Shown piece after piece: positions 1-9,400 of a DNA stretch of 14,357 nucleotides. This DNA is from Candidatus Bathyarchaeota archaeon (GTDB lineage: Archaea; Thermoproteota; Bathyarchaeia; 40CM-2-53-6; RBG-13-38-9), in assembly GCA_023144075.1 (NCBI GenBank), contig JAGLGJ010000012.1, forward strand, positions 1 to 14,357, in the 5' to 3' direction. Numbering within the stretch: position 1 is the first letter of the stretch; every line of letters starts with the position of its first letter. Made by a program: the position numbers and the translations under genes. Below the pieces are notes generated by a model. The model was not told where the DNA came from and did no database searches. It saw only the letters and a list, made by a program, of their open reading frames with translations.

Positions 1-853
1 CAATTGGTAATAGGTAATCAATTCTTTGATTTTCATTATTCTTGATATCTGTTCTTGTAATATTTGCAGATGGACTATCTGTAGGTGAAATAGTAGGCTG
101 TTTTTCTGTTGTGGAAAGTTGTTCTTTTGTAGGTGCAGGCATTTCTTTTGTAGGTGTAGGCATATCTGTAGTTGTTTTAGATTCTATTTCTTTATGCCAG
201 TCAATTTTGATCGTTAGTTTTGGTGCTAGTTGTTCTTCTTGTAATGTTTCACTTGGATAGAATGATGCAACTTGATCTGAAGCATTGACCTCATTCTTGA
301 TTCTTATCATTGTGCCGTAGTTATTTGCTGCTCCCGAATGCCACATTCTTACATCTTCTGTAATTTCCCAGCAGATCCATTTTGCAGATGGAGTAGGTTG
401 GATTGCCGTCATAGAGGAAGATTTCTCTGTAAAATCAGGTTGATTTATCCATGTAAGATTATGTTCGTTCCATTCTGACAGAACTCTATATGCTTCAAAT
501 TCTTGATTTGTCTTGGGGGAATCATACATATAGAGACATAAGTCTGCACTGATTATCTTGGCGTCCGATGGAATTGATGTTGCATTGAATTTTATATAAA
601 TTCTTGATGACCCGTATCCTTTGAAAGAATCGTATTCTGTATACATGTTTCCAGCGAACATGGCCCAAAAGTAGCCATGTGGCTGCTCTGGATATTTATG
701 TTGAAGATACATATTGTTGACGAACGTATCTTCAATCGATGGCTGAATTGTAATAGTTGATTCTATTGCATTGGAGTTGTCTATCAACATTTGGATTGAC
801 CCGACAAGTAACAGAAGGATAATTATTACTCTACTTTCCAGTTTGATGACCAT
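1..853 (-). CDS. Secreted DNRLRE-domain (CBM96-like) surface protein, N-terminal part
   Basis: I translated this frame by hand: it is open from an ATG at 853 to the left edge without a stop, giving 284 residues with the C-terminus missing. Residues 9-25 are a hydrophobic stretch after a short basic N-terminus (signal peptide or membrane anchor, possible cleavage near residue 29). Residues about 32-218 match the DNRLRE domain style: extended beta sequence, a 'RIYIKFNATSIPSDAKI' core, 'SADLCLYMY', then the family-typical 'W-E/L-TWINQP' segment (residues 128-139) and a closing 'PKLTIKI' strand. In known proteins this domain is extracellular and found in cell-wall or polysaccharide-associated proteins. 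Residues 226-265 are a Thr/Pro/Lys/Glu-rich linker with a 7-residue repeat, so further domains probably follow beyond the edge. It starts 14 bp after the ftr stop. I see no clear Shine-Dalgarno. The exact ligand is unknown. Confidence 0.8.
   Translation of the reverse strand, partial: MVIKLESRVIIILLLLVGSIQMLIDNSNAIESTITIQPSIEDTFVNNMYLQHKYPEQPHGYFWAMFAGNMYTEYDSFKGYGSSRIYIKFNATSIPSDAKIISADLCLYMYDSPKTNQEFEAYRVLSEWNEHNLTWINQPDFTEKSSSMTAIQPTPSAKWICWEITEDVRMWHSGAANNYGTMIRIKNEVNASDQVASFYPSETLQEEQLAPKLTIKIDWHKEIESKTTTDMPTPTKEMPAPTKEQLSTTEKQPTISPTDSPSANITRTDIKNNENQRIDYLLPI
122..163 (-). repeat. Two-copy 21-bp tandem repeat in linker of surface protein
   Basis: Two adjacent 21-bp units (122-142 and 143-163) differ at one base. 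They encode MPTPTKE and MPAPTKE on the minus strand, at residues 231-244 of the DNRLRE protein. More diverged Thr/Pro units follow. This looks like a glycosylatable stalk or linker that can expand and contract, as is common in archaeal surface proteins. The number of copies is small, so the repeat is modest. Confidence 0.75.
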
Positions 854-867
854 CTATTTTTAATAAT

Positions 868-1779
868 TTAGTTTATTTCTAGAACTTTCTTAAGTGGTAT
901 CAATATATTTCCAAGTGTTCCACCGTAGTTGCCTGCCGTGATTTTTTTTACGCCAGCGACAGTTGTAGCAGCTTCTATTCCTACTTTCATAGCTTTTTCT
1001 ATAGAAGACAAATTTAAACCATTTACGAAGATCTCATATACACAATTTACTCCTGAGGGAATTTTTGTCTCTTTAACTCTATCTCTGAGCGAAGCACAAT
1101 ATGCATCGTTTGTTGTTGCAATAGCCTCGGTGTATTTTCTCCCTCCAACTTTGGTACCTGATGCGGCTATACCTCCTGCACATGGATTGAATACATATGG
1201 AATTTCTTTAATTGCATCAACTGCGACTTCTGCCGCCATTAGAGAGACGGCTTGTGATTCTCCGAGAATAAGAAAATTCCCTCCAGCAATTCCACGAGCA
1301 ATACCCAACTTTTTCTCAATAAAGAAAAATCCGTCCATTCTAGGAATCTTGTAGACGGCTCGTCCTTTTCTCTCAACTATCTCCTCAAATCCATCTCCAA
1401 ATAGTTGTATTGGAGTATCTTTAACTTCAATAGAATATTGAGCCATCTCTTTGGGCATAGCATCAAAAACTGAAGTTGTGGGAGTAGGAAGAACCCCCTT
1501 CCTTATTCTTGCGATTAACCAATAGTTTAGCTCCTTTCGTTGTCTGTGGCCTACATCCAAGATATATCCTGGTCTGTTATCAGGCGCTTCGTCACGAGTG
1601 ACTTCCCGCTCTATTCCGGCTTCCCCTGGCCCTAAAGTAGCCGAAACCCCAAGGCCTTTTGCTTCTTGTGCAGATGCTAAAGCCCATCGTCTGGTTGAGG
1701 CTGTAATTATAAATCTTCCAATGTACATGGGGAAAGCTTCTGCGAAAGTATCCTCTATCTCAACATTATTGAGTCTCAA
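868..1779 (-). CDS. ftr: Formylmethanofuran:tetrahydromethanopterin formyltransferase
   Basis: A 303-residue protein that lines up from first to last residue with methanogen Ftr (about 297 aa). Landmarks are the N-terminal 'NNVEIEDTFAEAF', 'FDAMP' (around 105-110), 'GIAGGNFLILGESQ', 'STKVGG'-like and 'NDAYCASL' segments, and the C-terminal 'VGIEAATTVAGVKKITAGN' region. The family is a cytosolic enzyme that transfers the formyl group between methanofuran and tetrahydromethanopterin in the archaeal C1 branch. The start is TTG at 1779: no ATG is available in frame upstream, and residue 1 coincides with the family start. A T-tract after nusA and a TATA-like box suggest its own transcript rather than read-through from the polymerase operon. 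The DNRLRE gene follows after 14 bp and may be co-transcribed. The direction of flux (CO2 fixation or formyl oxidation) cannot be told from here. Confidence 0.95.
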   Translation of the reverse strand: MRLNNVEIEDTFAEAFPMYIGRFIITASTRRWALASAQEAKGLGVSATLGPGEAGIEREVTRDEAPDNRPGYILDVGHRQRKELNYWLIARIRKGVLPTPTTSVFDAMPKEMAQYSIEVKDTPIQLFGDGFEEIVERKGRAVYKIPRMDGFFFIEKKLGIARGIAGGNFLILGESQAVSLMAAEVAVDAIKEIPYVFNPCAGGIAASGTKVGGRKYTEAIATTNDAYCASLRDRVKETKIPSGVNCVYEIFVNGLNLSSIEKAMKVGIEAATTVAGVKKITAGNYGGTLGNILIPLKKVLEIN

Positions 1780-1820
1780 TCTTTTTTACCATATATGTTA
1801 TTTTTCGGAATAATGGTTCT

Positions 1821-1830
1821 AGTATAAAGT
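1821..1830 (-). promoter_or_regulatory. Likely TATA box for ftr
   Basis: On the minus strand this reads ACTTTATACT, about 45-50 nt upstream of the ftr TTG. Archaeal TATA boxes sit about 26 nt before the transcription start, which would place that start near 1801 and leave a leader of about 20 nt. The site lies just downstream of the T-tract after nusA, so termination and re-initiation would fit the 79-bp gap. This is inferred from spacing and composition only. Confidence 0.4.
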
Positions 1831-1844
1831 ATAGAAATTAGTTG

Positions 1845-1858
1845 AAAAAAATAAAAAT
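1845..1858 (-). terminator. T-rich terminator after nusA
   Basis: Immediately after the nusA stop codon the minus strand reads ATTTTTATTTTTTT, a long T-tract without a strong hairpin. This is the usual form of an intrinsic archaeal terminator. It would end the rpoH-rpoB-rpoA-rpl30e-nusA transcript. Confidence 0.5.
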
Positions 1859-2296
1859 TCAGGCTATTATAACCTGATCTATCTGGAAATATCTTTTTGC
1901 AAGAAGCCTCGTCTTATCTATTGTCTTTCCATTCTTTCCTATCGCCATTGCTTTGTCTTGTGAATTAACCTCGACCACAGCTATCTTGGAATCTGGCTTT
2001 TCAGTTATCCGTATGTCTTTTACTTTTGCTGGGGCTAGAGCATTCTTTATCAATTGTTTAGGTTCGTCGGCAGCTTCAACTACATCTATATTCCTACCAG
2101 TCATTTTTCTGAGGGTGTTTATGTTCCTTCCAGCTTTTCCGATAGCCAAACCCATCTCACCTTTTTTAGCAATGAGAATAACTCTATCATTTTCTTCATC
2201 AATAAGACAATCTTGAGATGTTGCCCCTGTGATACTTTCGAAAAGGGCTATGAGCCGCATCTCTTCGCCTTTGAGCCTAATCCTTTGGGATTGCAT
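1859..2296 (-). CDS. nusA: Archaeal NusA-like transcription elongation/termination factor
   Basis: A 145-residue protein of the short archaeal NusA family, which has only the two KH RNA-binding domains and lacks the bacterial N-terminal polymerase-binding and S1 domains. The N-terminus 'IRLKGEEMRLIALFES' matches the family. KH1 carries GKAG at 53-56 and KH2 carries GKNG at 120-123, both intact GxxG loops. It is thought to bind RNA and modulate elongation. I keep the ATG at 2296, which overlaps the end of rpl30e by 20 bp, because the RIRL..EE segment before Met13 is conserved in the family. The overlap implies translational coupling. It is the last gene of the operon: a T-tract follows the TGA stop. 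Confidence 0.93.
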   Translation of the reverse strand: MQSQRIRLKGEEMRLIALFESITGATSQDCLIDEENDRVILIAKKGEMGLAIGKAGRNINTLRKMTGRNIDVVEAADEPKQLIKNALAPAKVKDIRITEKPDSKIAVVEVNSQDKAMAIGKNGKTIDKTRLLAKRYFQIDQVIIA

Positions 2297-2600
2297 CTTC
2301 TTTTTCAGCCAATTTTAGTATTTCTGAGTTTCCAGGTTCTCTAACTGTTAAGGCAGCGACTATAAATGGTTTCCCGCAAACACTGCCAAGCTCCATACTA
2401 GTTCCATCATACGTGTATGTCGATATACCTGAATTCTTCGCATCTCTCATGATTTCATTCTTGTATTCTTTTGGACAATTAGACGCTAGGATTATCAGTT
2501 TTGCCTTACCTTGCTTCGCTGCTGTTGATGCACTTTTACATCCAAACTCTGTTTTACCACTCTTCAAAGTTATGTTTATTTGTTTGTTGAAATCCATCAT
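2277..2600 (-). CDS. rpl30e: Ribosomal protein eL30 (L30e)-like
   Basis: 107 residues of the L7Ae/L30e RNA-binding fold: an N-terminal helix with 'TEFGCKSASTAAKQGKAKLIILASNCP', then 'STYTYDGTSMELGSVCGKPF'. These correspond to the conserved K-turn RNA-contacting and Leu/Gly-rich segments of archaeal L30e. The gene lies between rpoA and nusA, its standard place in archaea. Its ATG overlaps the rpoA TGA by 4 bp (ATGA), and an AAGGAG motif lies about 6 nt upstream. A second ATG directly after the first makes the start ambiguous by one residue. It is expected to be a component of the large ribosomal subunit. Confidence 0.92.
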   Translation of the reverse strand: MMDFNKQINITLKSGKTEFGCKSASTAAKQGKAKLIILASNCPKEYKNEIMRDAKNSGISTYTYDGTSMELGSVCGKPFIVAALTVREPGNSEILKLAEKEDAIPKD

Positions 2601-5600
2601 TTTTTCTCCTTCTCTGGCATAGACATGTAGACATCGATCAGTCCCGTTCCCATAGGTACCTGTCTTCCAACTATTACGTTCTCTGCTACACCTTTTAGCA
2701 TATCTGTAGTTCCTTTTACTGCTGCATCAACTATAGTTGGAATCGTGATCTCGAAAGCTGCTTTAGCAAGTGTAGATGATTTCTCACCACTGATGCCGTG
2801 TCTTCCTACCTGAAGTACCACACCTGAGTTTGTCATCATATCAGCCACTAACATCACGTGTCTAATGTCAACATCTAATCCTTGTTCATCAAGGACAGAC
2901 ATTGCTTCCTTAATTAGAACATTCCTAGCAGCCTCTATTCCGAGGACCTCTGCAACTTCATGAACATTATTTGAGATTGTTCTTGTCTTGTCTACCCCTG
3001 GTTGGTTTAATGCAACATCTAGACCAGAACCCTCAGTCCTAATGATCCATTCACCCTGATCCTCTAATACAAGGGCCTTTCTTACCGATGGAGCACCTTT
3101 CAATTTGAATTGTCTAAGTCGCGCCGTAAACCGTTTGAATTGAGGGATTTCCATCTCCTTAGGAGTTACTTCTACGTCATATCTATCTATCTTGACTTGG
3201 CTGTTCGGAGGTTTTAGAGCTTCTCGAACCTCTTGGAGTGTTATACCACGGTCCTTCATTGTATTGGGATTGAGTTTAGCCATTACCTTCATCTTAGCTA
3301 TGTCCGAAACTATACTATCAGCTATGTCTTCTAATATTGTGTGCGTGACAGCATTTGCAACTTGTTCAGCTTTTTCTCTGTTCCTGTATTTCTTTTCAAG
3401 ATAGATAGTCATAGTTGGAGTTGATGGTATTTTTCGGGCGTCAACTATCTCTATAAGTCTTGGAAGGCCTAACGTCACGTTCTGTTCCTTTACCCCAGCG
3501 AAGTGGAAAGTTCTTAGAGTCATTTGGGTACCTGGTTCACCTATTGATTGCGCCGATACGATTCCAGCAGCTTCTCCAGGTTCAATAAGAGCTCTAACAT
3601 AACTATCTAAAGTAAGACTTATGGCTTGATCGACATTTTTACGTGTTAGTTTGGCTCCTTGAAGATTTCTCCTCAATTCATCAACTAGACTCTGAGGAAG
3701 TTTATTTGAAATCGAATCTATTTTCGATTCTATGTATCTTTTACCCGCAATTGCTCCTTTGGCAGAAAATAATCTCACACTATCGACCAATCGTTCAATG
3801 TTAACTGCTTTTCCATGGTCGCTTTTGGTAGTATCGACTCCATCTTCACCATAGGTGAATTGTATAATATTTCCAGTTGAGTCCCTCACCGTTCCGTCAT
3901 ATTCGACTCTAATATGCTCCAATGCATTGATTAATCGTCTTTGCATGTAGCCGCTTTGTTGAGTTCTGACAGCAGTGTCAACTAGCCCTTCTCTACCACC
4001 AACAGCATGAAAGAAGAATTCTGTTGGGTTGAGACCATCTCTATATGAAGCATATACGAAGCCTCGAGCTTCTGCACCTGCATCATTCGCTTCGAAGAAA
4101 GGTAAAGTTCTATTACGGTAACCTCTAAGAATTCTTTTTCCTCGGATTGATTGTTGACCTAAACAAGCTGTCATCTGGCCAATATTCAGCATAGATCCTC
4201 TTGCCCCTGCTCTGGCCATTATTATGCCTTCATTATCTTCTGGGAAGTAGCTGTCAGCATATTGTCCAGCCAAGTCTCTGACCGTTGATAATTCGTTCAT
4301 AATGTATATCTCAAGGCTCTCTTCTATGGTCTGACCAGCCAATCTGTCAAGATTTCCTTTTTTATAACTCTCGATTAAAACATTGACTCTTTCTTCAGCC
4401 TTTTCAGTTGCCTTTTTAATCTTTTGGTGAACTTCATCTGATATCGCAAGTTCATCAAAGGCGTAAGTAAATCCTCTGAGTGTCATGTATCTATCTAGGA
4501 GTCTTGTTATAGAATTGAGGAAGTCTTTACCAACTGTCGATCCGTAGTCTTTTACAATTCTATGGAATAGACTTTCAGATTTCTCGGCTCCAATTGAATT
4601 CTTATCGATTACGCCTTGTTTCAAGTTACCATCCTTTATTACTATGTAGGAATCATGTTGGCATTTTTCTTTACGACAATCTCGACATTTATATACACTA
4701 CAGAGATTCGATTTTGATGTGAAATTAAGACCTTCTGGAATGAAGATGCTGAATATTGATTTTCCAGACCATAACGGATTTGGTCCTTTTACATCTGGCG
4801 GAGGAAGATCTCCGACATATCCTGCTGCAGCAAGTAGTCTTCCTGCCTTCTCTTTAGTTAGGAACGTCTTCTTAGCTGTTAATAGGAAAGATGAGGTTAG
4901 TAGGTCTCTTATTGCTCCAATTATTGGTCCTCCATATCTAGGAGATAGTATCTGATCTTGTACTCGCATGAGAAGGCTTGCTTCTGTTCTCGCCTCTTCT
5001 CCTTGTGGAACATGAAGATTCATCTCATCACCATCGAAGTCGGCGTTGTATGGTGGACAGACGCATGGATTCAATCTAAAAGTCTTAAAAGGTAAAACCT
5101 TCACTGAGTGAGCCATGATAGACATTCTATGAAGTGAAGGTTGTCTATTGAATAGGACAATATCACCATCTTTTATATGTCTCTCAACCACGAATGCTGG
5201 CTGTAGACTTTCTGCTATACTTTCTCTTTCAGGTACAAACTCCAGTCTTATTCTTCTGCCATCGGTTCTAACTATATATAGAGCCCCAGGATATTGCTCT
5301 GGACCATTCCGTATTAGTTGCTTCATTTTCTCTAGATTCCATTCAGTCACCTTTTCTGGAACTGTCAACCTTGACGCCAGTGCTATTGGAACCCCAACCT
5401 CATTTATGTCTAGGTTCAAGTCTGGGGAAATTACAGTTCTTGCTGAAAAGTCTACACGTTTGCCGGAGAGGTTGCCCCTGAATCGTCCTTCCTTACCCTT
5501 CAATCTCTGGCATATTGTCTTGAGAGCCCTTCCTGAGCGATGTCTTGCTGGCGGTAATCCTGAGACTTCATTATCAAAGTATGTCGTTACATGGTATTGA

Positions 5601-6421
5601 AGAAGATCATGAAGCTCTTGGATTATGTTTATTGGTACACCAGATTCTAAAGCTTCACCTAGTTTCTGATTTATCCTTATTATATCGACGAGTTTATGTG
5701 TTAGGTCATCTTCTGATCTTATCCCTGACTCCAATGTTATTGAGGGTCTGACAGTAACTGGTGGTACAGGTAGTACTTGAAGAATCATCCATTCTGTTCG
5801 AGCAACTTTTGGGTCTATGCCTAGAATTCTAAGGTCATCATCAGGAATCCTTTCCAATCTCTCTCTTATAGCACTTGGAGGAATTTTAGGTGCGCCTTCT
5901 TCAGTAGCCTCATGGAATGAGGTTGGCTTAACAAGTTCTATTGGATATTGCTGAGTTCCACAATGAGGACATTCCATGGTCTTCTTTGCATGTTTTAGGA
6001 TCTTTTTATAAAGAGAGTCAGGGACTGTATTTAATCTGGTTTTAACTTCTTTGATCTTTTCTTCATACTCCTTTATCTTTTCGTCTGAGAGAAGAATTCG
6101 CCCACAGTTTCGACATGTGACTGCCAGTAATCGATGAATTAGTTTGATAAATGATACATGAATAACAGGTTCGGCAAGTTCTATGTGTCCGAAGTGGCCT
6201 GGGCAAGCTACTGCTGTGTTACCACAAGTTCTACATTTCTGCCTTGGTTCAAGCGTTCCTAATCTTCCATCCATTAGACCTGAAACTATTGGGACTCCAT
6301 CTTCGTCATAAGTGTCGGCTGTTTGTATCTCTACTGTTGATAGTTTTCTGATTTCATTAGGTGATAGGAGAGAGAATTTTATACCATCAACCATTTTGTA
6401 TGATTCCTCATTTGTTGACAT
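2597..6421 (-). CDS. rpoA: RNA polymerase subunit A, unsplit (A'+A'' fused)
   Basis: The largest catalytic subunit of archaeal RNA polymerase, 1274 residues, equal to A' plus A'' of species where the gene is divided. Zinc ligands: C63, C66, C73, H76 (clamp) and C103, C106, C151, C154. The catalytic NADFDGDEM is at 459-467 with Mg-binding D461, D463 and D465. A further Cys cluster (C574, C579, C582, C587) lies in the region where archaeal A' has one. The trigger-loop segment 'GTQMTLRTFHFAG' is near 963-973, well inside the same chain and past the usual split point. The frame is open upstream to 6541, but I choose ATG 6421: it lies 2 bp after the rpoB stop, has AGGAG about 11 nt upstream, and is followed by a normal A' N-terminus. 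The upstream 40 codons lie inside rpoB in another frame and do not resemble the family. Confidence 0.97.
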   Translation of the reverse strand: MSTNEESYKMVDGIKFSLLSPNEIRKLSTVEIQTADTYDEDGVPIVSGLMDGRLGTLEPRQKCRTCGNTAVACPGHFGHIELAEPVIHVSFIKLIHRLLAVTCRNCGRILLSDEKIKEYEEKIKEVKTRLNTVPDSLYKKILKHAKKTMECPHCGTQQYPIELVKPTSFHEATEEGAPKIPPSAIRERLERIPDDDLRILGIDPKVARTEWMILQVLPVPPVTVRPSITLESGIRSEDDLTHKLVDIIRINQKLGEALESGVPINIIQELHDLLQYHVTTYFDNEVSGLPPARHRSGRALKTICQRLKGKEGRFRGNLSGKRVDFSARTVISPDLNLDINEVGVPIALASRLTVPEKVTEWNLEKMKQLIRNGPEQYPGALYIVRTDGRRIRLEFVPERESIAESLQPAFVVERHIKDGDIVLFNRQPSLHRMSIMAHSVKVLPFKTFRLNPCVCPPYNADFDGDEMNLHVPQGEEARTEASLLMRVQDQILSPRYGGPIIGAIRDLLTSSFLLTAKKTFLTKEKAGRLLAAAGYVGDLPPPDVKGPNPLWSGKSIFSIFIPEGLNFTSKSNLCSVYKCRDCRKEKCQHDSYIVIKDGNLKQGVIDKNSIGAEKSESLFHRIVKDYGSTVGKDFLNSITRLLDRYMTLRGFTYAFDELAISDEVHQKIKKATEKAEERVNVLIESYKKGNLDRLAGQTIEESLEIYIMNELSTVRDLAGQYADSYFPEDNEGIIMARAGARGSMLNIGQMTACLGQQSIRGKRILRGYRNRTLPFFEANDAGAEARGFVYASYRDGLNPTEFFFHAVGGREGLVDTAVRTQQSGYMQRRLINALEHIRVEYDGTVRDSTGNIIQFTYGEDGVDTTKSDHGKAVNIERLVDSVRLFSAKGAIAGKRYIESKIDSISNKLPQSLVDELRRNLQGAKLTRKNVDQAISLTLDSYVRALIEPGEAAGIVSAQSIGEPGTQMTLRTFHFAGVKEQNVTLGLPRLIEIVDARKIPSTPTMTIYLEKKYRNREKAEQVANAVTHTILEDIADSIVSDIAKMKVMAKLNPNTMKDRGITLQEVREALKPPNSQVKIDRYDVEVTPKEMEIPQFKRFTARLRQFKLKGAPSVRKALVLEDQGEWIIRTEGSGLDVALNQPGVDKTRTISNNVHEVAEVLGIEAARNVLIKEAMSVLDEQGLDVDIRHVMLVADMMTNSGVVLQVGRHGISGEKSSTLAKAAFEITIPTIVDAAVKGTTDMLKGVAENVIVGRQVPMGTGLIDVYMSMPEKEKK

Positions 6422-6423
6422 GT

Positions 6424-9400
6424 TTAAGCACGCTCCTGTACTAGTAATCTTGGAGCCACACCCAAGGACATGAGTTCTTGGATTAGAAGTTTGAATGCAT
6501 ATGATATTGAGACGGGCGAAATTGTTGTCTTCTCGCCGCATACTCTACAGATGTATTTATTTTGTCTGGAGTCATAGTATGCAAATAAGCCACAAGTCTC
6601 ACACACCATGGCTGTATAGCGGTCAGACTCTTCGAGTAGTCTATCTCTCAAGAGGGCTGAGGCACCATGTCCGATCAAGCAATCCCTCTCCATCTCGCCA
6701 AATCTTAGGCCACCACCTCTAGCTCTTCCTTCAGTTGGTTGTCTCGTTAACATTTGGACTTGTCCTCTTGCTCTTGCATGCATTTTGTCAGCAACCATAT
6801 GGTGAAGTTTCTGATAGTATACAAGTCCTGTAAAGATATCTGCTTCCATTTTTTCTCCGCTGATTCCGTTATAGAAAACTTCACGACCTGTATAATTGAG
6901 ACCGCATTTTAGCAGACCTTCTTGGAGATTAGCTGGGTCATCATTACTAAATGGTGTGCCATCTATTTGTGTGCCCATCATTGCGGCGAGTTTCCCAGCT
7001 ATAGCCTCGACAAATTGGCCAACGGTCATTCTTGATGGTATAGCATGAGGATTGATGACTATATCAGGAACAATTCCGCTCTCTGTAAAGGGCATATTTT
7101 CTTTGGGTACGAGTAACCCGACAACTCCTTTCTGACCATGTCTTGAAGCGAATTTATCACCTAGCTCAGGAATTCGTTGATTTCTTATTTTGACCTTAAC
7201 TAGTTTGCTTCCTTCCTTTGACTCTGTAAGAAAAACTTTATCGACAACACCTGACTCTGAAGGTCTCATGCATATTGATGAGTCTCTTTTAGTTGGACCT
7301 CTGACTTCAAAGTCTCTATACTCTTCAAGGAATCTTGGTGGACTAACCCTTCCTACAAGGACCATATTTCCTGAAACTGGGGCCTCAACAGATATTATGC
7401 CGTCTTCTTCAAGGAGTCTATAGTATCGATCACCTCTATGACCTCTTGTTCCTTGCTCTGGAATTTCGAATTTATCTCTTAACCCACCTAGATACTGTCG
7501 GCTGTCTCCCTCGTAAATCCTGAAAAAGCTTGATCTTTCTAGTCCAAGCTCAATAGAGGAACGATTGATTATAATTGAATCTTCCATGTTGTAACCTAGT
7601 GATAGAACCGCTAAAACACAATTTTGTCCTGATGGACGTTCATCGAAATTCATGATCTCCATGGGTTTAGTCTTAACCAATGGGATCTGTGGATAATGAA
7701 GAATGTGTGATCTTGAATCAACTCTTATGTCGAAATTCGTCGAGAAGATTCCTAGGGCCTGTTTGGCCATTGCTGATTCATACGCATTTCTTGGAGATTG
7801 ATTATGTTCTGCGTATGGTATTAATGATGAGCATATGCCCAATATTGTATATGGGGCAAGTTCAAGATGGGTTGTTGCCTGATTGATTTTTGATTCATTC
7901 AATGCTATGAGAACATTTTCTTCCTCATCAGCATCTAGATACTCAATTATTCCTTCCCTGATGAGATCTAACCAACTAATCTCTCCTCGAATTATTTTTT
8001 CGGCAATTTCTGTAGTCAATTTCGATTTTCCATTCTCTACTATTGCAAGTGGCCTTCTTACTCTTCCAGAGTCACAATTCAAATAGACTTCAATGCCACC
8101 TTTTTCATGAGCAGGAGCTATTACAGCTATGTTAACCTCAGAGCTTATTTCACCTCTTCGTCTCATTTCTCGAAGATTTTCGGTGAAGGATTTAGAATTC
8201 ATTATGTAGCCTGCAATAATTCCATCAACGATTACCTTTGCACCAGTCTTCCTGATTTTTCGATCTGCTTTATCTGACGGAACAAGATCTAAACTTGATA
8301 TTTTCTCAATAATATCTCTGGGATCCGTTCCTATGGATATTGTTGCTGATAGTGCCAAGTTCTTGACTAATCCACAATTTGATCCTTCAGGTGTCTCATT
8401 GGGACAGAGCCTTCCCCAATGGGTTGGATGCAAGTCTCTTGCTGCAAGATTTGGTTGGCTTCTACTAAGGGGAGACTGAAGTCTTCTTAAATGACTTAGC
8501 GTTGATGGAAAATTAGTCCTATCAAGAAGCTGGGTTACTCCTATTCTACCTCTAACCCAATTTCCTGTTGCCATAGCATGTTGAATTCTCTCGGTAATTA
8601 TTCCAGGACGCACTGCATTAGCTATAGATAGTTCTACTGGTCGTCTTATCGTTAACCTTTCAAGCTGATATTTTAGGTCCCTTGTCAGGTTACGAAAAGT
8701 TATTCTGAATAGCTCTGCAAGTAACGATCCTGAGAGCTTAAGTCTTTTATTTGCATAATGGTCCTTATCGTCAGGACTACGTCTTCCAAGTTTAAGCTCA
8801 ACTAATCTGCTCACTATTTCAGATAAGAAGTAGGATTTTTCGAGTCTATTTTCTGGTGTTCTGCCAAGATGTGGAAGGAAGTTACGATCTATTACTGTTT
8901 CAGCTTTCTTGATTCTATATTCAGCTATTTGACCTGGAGCAAGCCTATTTCCTATGAATAAAAATGCGTCATTTGTTGATGTAGCATCCAAGGCTTTTTC
9001 GAATGATTCCTTTAGCTCACTTTGAATCTCTTCGTCAATGGATATAATCTCAGCAATTTTTGCATCTGTATTAACTCCAAGGGCTTTCATTATTACAACA
9101 AATGGGATGTCTGCTGGCAGTCCAGGCATTGAGACATAGATCGCACCATCAGTCTTTATAGTAACTTCTATTCGAGCCCTAAATCCAACTGTTGTTGAAA
9201 ATATCTTTGCTTTATAGTTGGGATGTAATCCAACTTTCTCTATATCGGCTAGAACAGTGTTGGGAGCCAAGTCCTCAAGGGCAACCACAACTCTTTCTGA
9301 CCCGTTTATTGTGAAATATCCTCCAGGATCAAGTGGATCCTCACCTACGGAGATTAGTTCGTCAGATGTCAATCTAGAAAGTGGACAGATAGCTGACTTG

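Noticed and set aside
42..260. Plus-strand open frame of 72 codons
   Set aside because: It is the complement of the Thr/Pro linker and domain end of the minus-strand surface protein; its Val/Gly/Ser repeat composition is explained by that.
929..1354. Plus-strand open frame of 141 codons
   Set aside because: It is antisense to ftr, whose minus-strand product matches a known family along its whole length.
5148..5600. Plus-strand open frame of 150 codons
   Set aside because: It is antisense to conserved rpoA sequence and has no recognisable protein character.
6422..6541. Extra 40-codon N-terminal extension of rpoA
   Set aside because: It lies wholly inside the rpoB 3' end in a different frame, does not resemble subunit A, and the ATG at 6421 has AGGAG upstream and a family-like N-terminus.
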